Shown here piece by piece: positions 1 through 12,200 of a DNA stretch of 64,000 nt. Under the pieces are notes generated by a model. That model worked only from the letters and a program-made list of their open reading frames with translations, was not told where the DNA came from and searched no databases. Each line of letters opens with the position of its first letter. The first letter of the stretch is position 1. Location: positions 1-64,000 of the forward strand of contig NZ_FOLL01000022.1 of the NCBI RefSeq assembly GCF_900112315.1. The letters run 5' to 3'. Origin of the DNA: Parapedobacter composti (GTDB taxonomy: Bacteria > Bacteroidota > Bacteroidia > Sphingobacteriales > Sphingobacteriaceae). A program made the position numbers and the translations under genes.

Positions 1-153
1 TACAATAACGAAAGGCCACATTCATCGCTGGGGCAGTTGACACCGACAGAGTTCCTGTTGAAATATGGAAAACTCTCCGAGTTTCCCACATTCCAACAGG
101 ATAGCAATAGCAATTCTGATTGGAATTCTTTAGTTTTGAATGTAGCTAGCTAA
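1..153 (+). CDS. IS3-family transposase OrfB, C-terminal end (partial)
   Basis: Frame 1 is open from the window edge to TAA at 151-153 and gives about 50 residues. The peptide starts YNNERPHSSLGQLTPTEF, which matches the end of the DDE integrase domain of IS3-family OrfB proteins (pattern YN..RPHSSL..LTP.E). The rest of the transposase lies outside the window. It ends 48 bp before the first CRISPR repeat, so an insertion sequence borders the leader-distal end of the array. The terminal inverted repeat was not identified. Family assignment rests on this single motif; whether the full element is intact cannot be seen. Confidence 0.8.
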   Translation, partial: YNNERPHSSLGQLTPTEFLLKYGKLSEFPTFQQDSNSNSDWNSLVLNVAS

Positions 154-201
154 GGGAAGATTACAGCGGGACATGCCTGCGCGTATTGGGAAAACATATA
201 A

Positions 202-3200
202 ATTTCAATTCCTGTATGGTGCGATTAAAGGGGCTTCTGACCTACAGACGCTAACCAGAATATTCAAATTTCAATTCCTGTATGGTGCGATTAAAGGTGA
301 GACATTGAAGAAGGCTGTCCAGGTCGGATTTTTATTTCAATTCCTGTATGGTGCGATTAAAGGGTGGTATGGATTCGGTGGTACACAAAACCTGCCTATA
401 TTTCAATTCCTGTATGGTGCGATTAAAGGTAGGCAATTGTTCGCATTCGTCCCATCGCCTGTTATTTCAATTCCTGTATGGTGCGATTAAAGGCGGTAGG
501 TGCATCCGTCCAGTAGTTCGTACTTGTTGCAATTTCAATTCCTGTATGGTGCGATTAAAGGTTTAGCGCTTTCGTCTCCTGCTTTTGGCATTTTGAATTT
601 CAATTCCTGTATGGTGCGATTAAAGGAGTAATACCGTCCGGTATTTCCGGCAATATCTTCATATTTCAATTCCTGTATGGTGCGATTAAAGGCTATATAT
701 CGTTCGGCGCAGTGTGGATGCAATAAGATTTCAATTCCTGTATGGTGCGATTAAAGGTCCGGCAAGATTATGATAATGGAAGCCGGAACCTAATTTCAAT
801 TCCTGTATGGTGCGATTAAAGGGAGAAACGACGGTTAGTTACCGGATGCACATGATTGCATTTCAATTCCTGTATGGTGCGATTAAAGGAGAAGGGTTTA
901 TCGGTTTGCGTGACTTTTCAGGCAATTTCAATTCCTGTATGGTGCGATTAAAGGCTCGCTGCCTACCGTGCAATCGGGATGGGCTGACATATTTCAATTC
1001 CTGTATGGTGCGATTAAAGGATTTGTGCTCCAAAGGTCGGGAGGTAACAGAAAAATTTCAATTCCTGTATGGTGCGATTAAAGGATGGCAATTTTGCAAT
1101 AGAGACAGAACAAATGTTTAATTTCAATTCCTGTATGGTGCGATTAAAGGAGTATTAGCTGTACCAGTAGGATGCGGTATGTGTATATTTCAATTCCTGT
1201 ATGGTGCGATTAAAGGACTTCCCCTTGGAGTTGGCGACCCCGGCTTCTATGAATTTCAATTCCTGTATGGTGCGATTAAAGGATAAAATGGTCGCCCGCA
1301 ATTCGGCACTATACTCCTATTTCAATTCCTGTATGGTGCGATTAAAGGTAGGCAATTGTTCGCATTCGTCCCATCGCCTGTTATTTCAATTCCTGTATGG
1401 TGCGATTAAAGGTACCCATTCGCATCGACAACTTAACATCGTGAGACATTTCAATTCCTGTATGGTGCGATTAAAGGGATAGGCTCCGCGAGGAGGGTGA
1501 TGCCTATTTGAAATTTCAATTCCTGTATGGTGCGATTAAAGGCGTTGCCTTCATGTTCATGGTTCTATGTAATAAAAATTTCAATTCCTGTATGGTGCGA
1601 TTAAAGGTATGCAGTAGGCTTTTTTGTTCTATCGGGAACTAATATTTCAATTCCTGTATGGTGCGATTAAAGGTTTCCTCGAATGCTTCATTGTCGTCCC
1701 TTGCCTCGAATTTCAATTCCTGTATGGTGCGATTAAAGGCTGTATCGAATTTAGCCTCGCCATATGTCCCCACGCATTTCAATTCCTGTATGGTGCGATT
1801 AAAGGCCAGCTTACCTCCGGGCACGATCAACCGCCACGCCTATTTCAATTCCTGTATGGTGCGATTAAAGGCGTATCTACAAGCATGAGGATATTGTATC
1901 AGTCTATATTTCAATTCCTGTATGGTGCGATTAAAGGGTGGATGCAATAAGTGAAAGAACAAACATTCAATCGCATTTCAATTCCTGTATGGTGCGATTA
2001 AAGGCACTTTGGAAAATAAATGGAGATAAGCGATAAAAAAATTTCAATTCCTGTATGGTGCGATTAAAGGAAAGAAATGGCAATATGGTTACGTTTGGGC
2101 AGGCTAATTTCAATTCCTGTATGGTGCGATTAAAGGTACACTAAGTCGGACGGCTACCGATACGCTTATCATTTCAATTCCTGTATGGTGCGATTAAAGG
2201 ATGCAAGACTACTGGCGAAAGCCACTGCAAATGCCTGCAATTTCAATTCCTGTATGGTGCGATTAAAGGTAAACCAACGGACAGTAAGTTATGTAACAAA
2301 ATACAATTTCAATTCCTGTATGGTGCGATTAAAGGGTTGTGTTGCGTTTTAAAACAAGCCAATAGCTGTTTATTTCAATTCCTGTATGGTGCGATTAAAG
2401 GCTTAGGCGTAGCAGGAGTAGGAACACAAGGAAACTTATTTCAATTCCTGTATGGTGCGATTAAAGGCAAACATAAGGGAGGAAAGGCCGTAATAAAAGT
2501 AGAATTTCAATTCCTGTATGGTGCGATTAAAGGCGCAGCGCTGCACAACAACCAGCTGGGCATCGGAAATTTCAATTCCTGTATGGTGCGATTAAAGGCA
2601 TTAGGGTTATGAGAAACACTAAAATAAAAGAGATATTTCAATTCCTGTATGGTGCGATTAAAGGCCGGCGGCGCCTCGCCGGCGAGGCAGGTTAAGGTAT
2701 TTCAATTCCTGTATGGTGCGATTAAAGGAATCAGCCGGCAAACAGCCTGCATGGATAAACTACAATTTCAATTCCTGTATGGTGCGATTAAAGGCGCAGC
2801 GCTGCACAACAACCAGCTGGGCATCGGAAATTTCAATTCCTGTATGGTGCGATTAAAGGCCGGTAGGGCGGGGGATAAAAGCTAATGGTTTGGCAAATTT
2901 CAATTCCTGTATGGTGCGATTAAAGGTACGCTAAGTAATATCGAAGCAATAATTGTAGTGCGAATTTCAATTCCTGTATGGTGCGATTAAAGGAACACGG
3001 CACATTTCCGAACAATGTCTTCGTGTTCGATTTCAATTCCTGTATGGTGCGATTAAAGGGATAGAAACAAAGTATGCGCGAGAGAGTGCCGAGTAATTTC
3101 AATTCCTGTATGGTGCGATTAAAGGAGAACTAAACAACAGGCTGGGTTACGGCAATCCGGAATTTCAATTCCTGTATGGTGCGATTAAAGGAATCAGCCG

Positions 3201-6200
3201 GAAAACAACCCGCATGGATAAACTACAATTTCAATTCCTGTATGGTGCGATTAAAGGGGGGGGCCGAGTCTATACAAGGTACATCTAAAAGCACATTTCA
3301 ATTCCTGTATGGTGCGATTAAAGGTGCTCTCCGCGCCAACAAATCAACAGTTCGTAATAGAATTTCAATTCCTGTATGGTGCGATTAAAGGAAAAACGTA
3401 CCAATCCGACATATTTAACAACTGGAATTTCAATTCCTGTATGGTGCGATTAAAGGTGGCAATTTCGCGCTGGAAAATGAACAAATGTTCAATTTCAATT
3501 CCTGTATGGTGCGATTAAAGGCGGTGATATCAACTCCTATTTGAACCCAAAAATTTATTTCAATTCCTGTATGGTGCGATTAAAGGACTTCTATGGTGGT
3601 ATTTGACAAGCAATTTACAAGATTTCAATTCCTGTATGGTGCGATTAAAGGAATCGGCAGGCAAACAGCCAGCTTGGATAAACTACAATTTCAATTCCTG
3701 TATGGTGCGATTAAAGGCAGTACCAGTCGGATGCGGAGTGTGCATAGAATGCAATTTCAATTCCTGTATGGTGCGATTAAAGGTATTGGTTAGAAAATTA
3801 AAATTGGTTTGAAAATGGAATTTCAATTCCTGTATGGTGCGATTAAAGGCTCGCAGAAGTCAGCGCACGATCGGTCACGTATGAATTTCAATTCCTGTAT
3901 GGTGCGATTAAAGGGCAGGAAGTATATAACAAAGAGTTATATGCTGCTAAATTTCAATTCCTGTATGGTGCGATTAAAGGGTAAGCCCTCCCGGAATACG
4001 TTTAATCAAAGTCAATTTCAATTCCTGTATGGTGCGATTAAAGGTCGCTGGCCGCCTCCTTAGGGTTCAGCGGGTCGTCAAATTTCAATTCCTGTATGGT
4101 GCGATTAAAGGACCTTCTGCGACGGCCTTTGCAAATGCGTCGTGGAAATTTCAATTCCTGTATGGTGCGATTAAAGGATGGGTTGACAGACCATGTATTC
4201 TTGCTAAACAGCAATTTCAATTCCTGTATGGTGCGATTAAAGGTCCAGCCGTGGAGGGGATTGAATATACTGTAATTGCATTTCAATTCCTGTATGGTGC
4301 GATTAAAGGCACTCTCCTCCGGTGTAGTCAACAACCGGGTTGAAATTTCAATTCCTGTATGGTGCGATTAAAGGCCCTCAATCGGGTGTAGCATTACACA
4401 TATCGTATAAATTTCAATTCCTGTATGGTGCGATTAAAGGCGAGAAAGGAAAATGGCGTCCGGAACATGAACGCGAATTTCAATTCCTGTATGGTGCGAT
4501 TAAAGGAAGGCCCGGATATGGAGATTAACGAAGGCGAAAGCAATTTCAATTCCTGTATGGTGCGATTAAAGGCTTTGGAGGTCAATAAAATCTGCAAAAA
4601 CAAAGCAATTTCAATTCCTGTATGGTGCGATTAAAGGGAGCGTCTGTATGACATGGTCAAGAAAATCCGAGAATTTCAATTCCTGTATGGTGCGATTAAA
4701 GGTATGAACATCTTGTTGCCTGACAGCTCTCCATCCCGATTTCAATTCCTGTATGGTGCGATTAAAGGTCTTTTAAGTGTAGCAATAAGGACGGGGGCAA
4801 AAATTTCAATTCCTGTATGGTGCGATTAAAGGTAGATTCCGGCTTCGGTATATCAACTCCCTGAGGTAATTTCAATTCCTGTATGGTGCGATTAAAGGGG
4901 GCTTTCACCTCCGGCCCAATTCCGGGGAGATAAATTTCAATTCCTGTATGGTGCGATTAAAGGCCCTCAATCGGGTGTAGCATTACACATATCGTATAAA
5001 TTTCAATTCCTGTATGGTGCGATTAAAGGGCCGATTGTACGCGCACAACGGCACATCTTGGGTATATTTCAATTCCTGTATGGTGCGATTAAAGGTGTCA
5101 AACAATACATAGGTTATTCGCTGGGGCTAATTTCAATTCCTGTATGGTGCGATTAAAGGGGGACCCGAGTCTATACAAGGTACATCTAAAAGCACATTTC
5201 AATTCCTGTATGGTGCGATTAAAGGTTTATAGCATGTGTCAATGCGCGTAATTTTCGGATATTTCAATTCCTGTATGGTGCGATTAAAGGCTATAACCGA
5301 ACGTACGGTAACTTTGCGTTGGAAAAATTTCAATTCCTGTATGGTGCGATTAAAGGGTTTGGTATGTCCAATAGCCGAGTATCCCTTTCATCTATTTCAA
5401 TTCCTGTATGGTGCGATTAAAGGGCGCATGACGGTAGTATACTTTAATATGGTAGCTTTATTTCAATTCCTGTATGGTGCGATTAAAGGCCGTCTGCTGA
5501 TCTCTGGGATGCTACTGCCCTCGTATTTCAATTCCTGTATGGTGCGATTAAAGGTATCCTTATCAAGGCGATACGTCACGGCAAGTTCAGATTTCAATTC
5601 CTGTATGGTGCGATTAAAGGTCGAACGTGTCGCCTGGCAGCGCCACTCGGCTCAATTTCAATTCCTGTATGGTGCGATTAAAGGAGAAGTTCGGCCCGTT
5701 CGGCACGTTCGAGGTTTGGTATTTCAATTCCTGTATGGTGCGATTAAAGGGTTCAGTCAGCCGGTTACGGGAGCGGACGCAGTGAAATTTCAATTCCTGT
5801 ATGGTGCGATTAAAGGTTTAAGTACTACCTCACACACCAACCCGAAACGGCATTTCAATTCCTGTATGGTGCGATTAAAGGGATTTTTCCTGAATTTTTT
5901 GTTTCGTGTTTTTTCGATTTCAATTCCTGTATGGTGCGATTAAAGGGCCTCATCGTGTACCTCCGTAAGCGTCCCCCGGAAATTTCAATTCCTGTATGGT
6001 GCGATTAAAGGCTATGCCACGGAAAGACGACTGGATACCGCTATTCAATTTCAATTCCTGTATGGTGCGATTAAAGGACCCCTACGACCCCGGTAAGAAT
6101 CTTGGGGATGCAAATTTCAATTCCTGTATGGTGCGATTAAAGGGTCGCGCCTGTTGTGTGTGGCTATGCCGATTCCAAATTTCAATTCCTGTATGGTGCG

Positions 6201-9200
6201 ATTAAAGGCTCATGTTTGGTGATTTTTATTGGTTGTTTACGTTATTTCAATTCCTGTATGGTGCGATTAAAGGTGGCCGTTGACAACACGGTAGCGCGGA
6301 GGAACGCTGATTTCAATTCCTGTATGGTGCGATTAAAGGCGGGGCATCCGGCGGTACTGAATTCGCAAAGCTCGATTTCAATTCCTGTATGGTGCGATTA
6401 AAGGCCGTAATTGTCGCCGTATTCGTCTACGAATGGCGTATTTCAATTCCTGTATGGTGCGATTAAAGGACGTACTCCTATCCGACAGGGGGTTCGGGAC
6501 CCTGATATTTCAATTCCTGTATGGTGCGATTAAAGGTCGTAGAGCAGCTAAACACCGTCACCCCACCCCCGCATTTCAATTCCTGTATGGTGCGATTAAA
6601 GGGCAGCATACGCCGAATCCGCTCCCTAATTTTGTGTCATTTCAATTCCTGTATGGTGCGATTAAAGGTGAATACGCCAAAGCAGGGTATCTAACTTCAT
6701 ACGCATTTCAATTCCTGTATGGTGCGATTAAAGGCTATCCTTAGCGCATATGTTTTAAGCCTCCACGCTTATTTCAATTCCTGTATGGTGCGATTAAAGG
6801 TATAGCGCAGGAACGAAGATTCCGTTTTGTGACCGGATTTCAATTCCTGTATGGTGCGATTAAAGGTCGAGACGCTAAAGAAGGCTGTCCAGGTCGGATT
6901 TTTATTTCAATTCCTGTATGGTGCGATTAAAGGCCGGGGTCAACCACTCTCTGCCAATACCTTTAGACAATTTCAATTCCTGTATGGTGCGATTAAAGGA
7001 AAATAGTCGCTCAATGTCGGCACTAATACTCCTATTTCAATTCCTGTATGGTGCGATTAAAGGTTCAGCTCCCCATTACGGATTTCGCAGATGTTCCTGA
7101 TTTCAATTCCTGTATGGTGCGATTAAAGGAACGAATGGGCGCTGCTTAATGCAGAGTTCAACGAATTTCAATTCCTGTATGGTGCGATTAAAGGTATATT
7201 TGTGCTGTTGGGGGCGTTGAGTTTTACCGGATTTCAATTCCTGTATGGTGCGATTAAAGGCGCTTTCGAGCTTCTCAACCCACTGGCGGATGGTTAATTT
7301 CAATTCCTGTATGGTGCGATTAAAGGAAGAGCAAGAGATGGATAACAATCAACTACTTTGTATTTCAATTCCTGTATGGTGCGATTAAAGGCAGAAATAC
7401 AAGTAAGTACATTCCCACTGGCCAATATATTTCAATTCCTGTATGGTGCGATTAAAGGTTTGCCCGCTGGTTACAATCTTATGCCGCCTCGACATTTCAA
7501 TTCCTGTATGGTGCGATTAAAGGTCGGCCGGCAAACAACCAGCATGGATTAACTACAATTTCAATTCCTGTATGGTGCGATTAAAGGGAATACTCATGTT
7601 TTTGTTTATTGATTGTTTACGTTATTTCAATTCCTGTATGGTGCGATTAAAGGTGGAGGGTATATTGGCTGTTGCCACCCCTTACGAATTTCAATTCCTG
7701 TATGGTGCGATTAAAGGGCCCCTGGACGGAAAATAGCGGGAAGAAGCCGCAAATATTTCAATTCCTGTATGGTGCGATTAAAGGTTTATTGTGGTACCCA
7801 CATTTTTGAAAGTTTGGATATTTCAATTCCTGTATGGTGCGATTAAAGGCCGAATGGAACTCTCTCGGTTCTGGTCTGGTGAGCGTATTTCAATTCCTGT
7901 ATGGTGCGATTAAAGGCCGAGGCCTTCCTGAACCTGATTAAGAAACCGTTGATATTTCAATTCCTGTATGGTGCGATTAAAGGGCGGTTATGTCTACCCC
8001 TATTTGTACCCAAAAATTCATTTCAATTCCTGTATGGTGCGATTAAAGGAGAAATACAACTGAGCACATTCCCGCTGGCCAACATATTTCAATTCCTGTA
8101 TGGTGCGATTAAAGGTGTCGCCTCCAATTGTTTTACGAATACTCATGTTTGGATTTCAATTCCTGTATGGTGCGATTAAAGGTAAACAGGGCATATTCGT
8201 AACACTAACGTTTAACAAATTTCAATTCCTGTATGGTGCGATTAAAGGGAAAATGCGAAAACAAGTATTGTCCCGCAAGGGTATTTCAATTCCTGTATGG
8301 TGCGATTAAAGGTGCAGTCCCAGGCTGTCGCCGAGTTTGGTGTCCATATTTCAATTCCTGTATGGTGCGATTAAAGGTGTAACTGCCCCGGATGATACTG
8401 AATAAGCTCCCGCATTTCAATTCCTGTATGGTGCGATTAAAGGTCGGCTTGTAGTTGCCCGTAGCCGTCTCCTTGATGAATTTCAATTCCTGTATGGTGC
8501 GATTAAAGGAAGCCGCCCATTCTAGAAAGGCTGCCGCCAATACCCTATTTCAATTCCTGTATGGTGCGATTAAAGGAGCTCTTGTCTCCAGCTTTCATAC
8601 TCCTGCCACAGTATTTCAATTCCTGTATGGTGCGATTAAAGGGTGCTTCGGTGAATGCCAGTATGTTCTGCGTGCCCTATTTCAATTCCTGTATGGTGCG
8701 ATTAAAGGATTCTTGAAAGGTTGAATCGGGGCGAGTCGAGGCGATTTCAATTCCTGTATGGTGCGATTAAAGGTGCCTGGACAGATAACCCCCCAGTTTT
8801 ATTGCTGGAATTTCAATTCCTGTATGGTGCGATTAAAGGGGTTGCGCGCATTGTGGCGTTAACGTCGCCGCCTGATATTTCAATTCCTGTATGGTGCGAT
8901 TAAAGGCGGTAACTGTCTGCTCGATTTCGGCAAGGTATTCTGATTTCAATTCCTGTATGGTGCGATTAAAGGTATCCGCATCGCATGGAATAACCTCGTT
9001 CTTGATATATTTCAATTCCTGTATGGTGCGATTAAAGGCGACAGATTCACCGCTGACGAACGCAAGCTACTCGAATTTCAATTCCTGTATGGTGCGATTA
9101 AAGGCATAGGCTATTCATTAGGACTATAATATTTAACAAAATTTCAATTCCTGTATGGTGCGATTAAAGGACCGCTTGTGGACGATGTGCTTTGTACCGT

Positions 9201-12200
9201 TAGGCAATTTCAATTCCTGTATGGTGCGATTAAAGGAGGCTGATACTATCCGCTAATCCAAACCAGCAATTCGATTTCAATTCCTGTATGGTGCGATTAA
9301 AGGGGTCTTGGAATCCTATTTCGTCTAATGCTGGCTTATATTTCAATTCCTGTATGGTGCGATTAAAGGTACAACCGCACGTACGGCAACTTCGCGCTGG
9401 AAAAATTTCAATTCCTGTATGGTGCGATTAAAGGCCTGTCGTTTTCAGCTTTAATGGCGGCGTTTTTAGCATTTCAATTCCTGTATGGTGCGATTAAAGG
9501 TGTTGAAGTGCTCGTTTTCCTCAATAATCATAGCGAATTTCAATTCCTGTATGGTGCGATTAAAGGGGGGCTTACCTTAGCCCACGTGCGGGCCGCCGCA
9601 TATTTCAATTCCTGTATGGTGCGATTAAAGGTACTGGCCGACTATTTTCTTGCTAATATGATTAAGAATTTCAATTCCTGTATGGTGCGATTAAAGGAAC
9701 CGACGGCAAGGTGTACGATGTAACGGCACTGTTATTTCAATTCCTGTATGGTGCGATTAAAGGTGGTTCGGCAGAGGCTATTAAAACCATCACCGGCCTA
9801 TTTCAATTCCTGTATGGTGCGATTAAAGGAGCGCGGAGGACAACTAACCTTCGGCAAAGAAGGCTATTTCAATTCCTGTATGGTGCGATTAAAGGGAATA
9901 CCGGGGAACATATCCGAAGGTACCATTATTTATTTCAATTCCTGTATGGTGCGATTAAAGGAAGTATATTGTATCGCTGCTTGAAGGGTTGCAGTTATTT
10001 CAATTCCTGTATGGTGCGATTAAAGGCCAAAGTAGTCTGAAATCCTGCTGCATAGGCTTTAGATTTCAATTCCTGTATGGTGCGATTAAAGGCGCTGCAA
10101 ATGGGTACTTTGGTACCTGTGCTTTGATTTCAATTCCTGTATGGTGCGATTAAAGGATTCGCATAGTGGGTTAAAAGCCATCGGTAAAGCCATTTCAATT
10201 CCTGTATGGTGCGATTAAAGGACGAGGAGGGAAGGGAGCGGCGTAGAAAAGCGCTATTTCAATTCCTGTATGGTGCGATTAAAGGGATTGCCCCCAGGAG
10301 GTTATACAGCTCTCGGAAGCAAATTTCAATTCCTGTATGGTGCGATTAAAGGAGGCAAGCGGAAGCTAATATAGCCCGTACGCAAGCTGATTTCAATTCC
10401 TGTATGGTGCGATTAAAGGCTTTTCAAATAGGCCGCAGTTGAACGCTTCGTTTATATTTCAATTCCTGTATGGTGCGATTAAAGGCGACCTTCGTGTTGC
10501 TTTCCGTACGCAGGAATTCCTATTTCAATTCCTGTATGGTGCGATTAAAGGTAAATAATCCCATAAAGTGCCACTTCCTTGTGTAAAATTTCAATTCCTG
10601 TATGGTGCGATTAAAGGTATCACGTTATCATGCTCGCGGACGATAGGATTACATTTCAATTCCTGTATGGTGCGATTAAAGGTCCTTCAAGCAGCGATAC
10701 AATATACTTTACTGGAATTTCAATTCCTGTATGGTGCGATTAAAGGAGAATGCGACAAATACTGGTAGGATAACCAATCTGAATTTCAATTCCTGTATGG
10801 TGCGATTAAAGGGCAGGAAGTATATAATAAGGAGCTATACGCTGCCGGATTTCAATTCCTGTATGGTGCGATTAAAGGATGAGTTGCTCATAAACGAGGA
10901 TATTTTTAACTGTATTTCAATTCCTGTATGGTGCGATTAAAGGCTATTTGCAGAGCCTGAACCTAACCGATGGTAAGATATTTCAATTCCTGTATGGTGC
11001 GATTAAAGGGGATTGGTACGTTTTTAGCGCCAGTCCCTGCTGGCATTTCAATTCCTGTATGGTGCGATTAAAGGCTTCTTTGTTTGCCAGTTTTAGCTGC
11101 TCTATCTTCTATTTCAATTCCTGTATGGTGCGATTAAAGGCGCTCTTTTTTGTTAAAAAAGAGTGGTACGCCTACTATTTCAATTCCTGTATGGTGCGAT
11201 TAAAGGGCTTTCCTGCAGATTTATATACGGGTTGCCCATTGTATTTCAATTCCTGTATGGTGCGATTAAAGGTCTCTTGCTCTTGTCATATTTACTCCTG
11301 TGTTTCATATTTCAATTCCTGTATGGTGCGATTAAAGGTACGGAGCTTGCAAAAGTCACAACGCAGCTAAATGATTTCAATTCCTGTATGGTGCGATTAA
11401 AGGTGGTAACACCTCTTGTTGCGATATTGGTTATGCCGTATTTCAATTCCTGTATGGTGCGATTAAAGGCGCAAATGTGGCTTCTGCCGTGCTTACTACC
11501 TCTATTTCAATTCCTGTATGGTGCGATTAAAGGAATCCGCGGGAAAGCAGCCAGCCTGGATTAACTACAATTTCAATTCCTGTATGGTGCGATTAAAGGA
11601 TGGTTTTTGGTGTTTATTGGTTGTTTACACTTGTTATTTCAATTCCTGTATGGTGCGATTAAAGGTGCTTTGCCTTTCGCTGCTTACCAGAAGATATACA
11701 AATTTCAATTCCTGTATGGTGCGATTAAAGGCGTGCCACTCTTTTTTAACAAAAAAGAGCGAAAAAAATTTCAATTCCTGTATGGTGCGATTAAAGGTCT
11801 AACGGGCGTATAATTGGGAGTATTACCGCCTTTATTTCAATTCCTGTATGGTGCGATTAAAGGCCACGCGTAATCGTACATATCCTTCCGGAAGAAGATT
11901 TCAATTCCTGTATGGTGCGATTAAAGGTACCACCAACTTGCTGGTGCTGGTGTTAAAGAAAAGATTTCAATTCCTGTATGGTGCGATTAAAGGCGTTCCG
12001 GGAACGCCAGGAAACTGCCGCTTCCGGATATTTCAATTCCTGTATGGTGCGATTAAAGGCGTCTTCTCGAATTCGCCAAGGGTCCGGGAAAAGGTATTTC
12101 AATTCCTGTATGGTGCGATTAAAGGCTGTAAAAGATTTCGCTATCTCAAAACCGTAAGAATTTCAATTCCTGTATGGTGCGATTAAAGGTATTATCGAGA

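Noticed and set aside
1283..7033. Spacers 1283-1318 and 7000-7033 as another recoded pair (TGG against TAG)
   Set aside because: They align only with an indel and many replacement differences, so the reading frame cannot be fixed.
3522..8019. First-codon-position differences between two spacers, like a DGR adenine-mutagenesis pattern
   Set aside because: In another frame the same differences all fall at third positions, which fits the other spacer families and needs no DGR; no reverse transcriptase or template repeat is seen here.
173..12186. Many open frames of 60-235 codons over the CRISPR array, with repeated FQFLYGAIKG, FNSCMVRLK and FNRTIQELK
   Set aside because: These are the 30-nt repeat translated in different frames; spacing follows the array and no start or fold makes sense.
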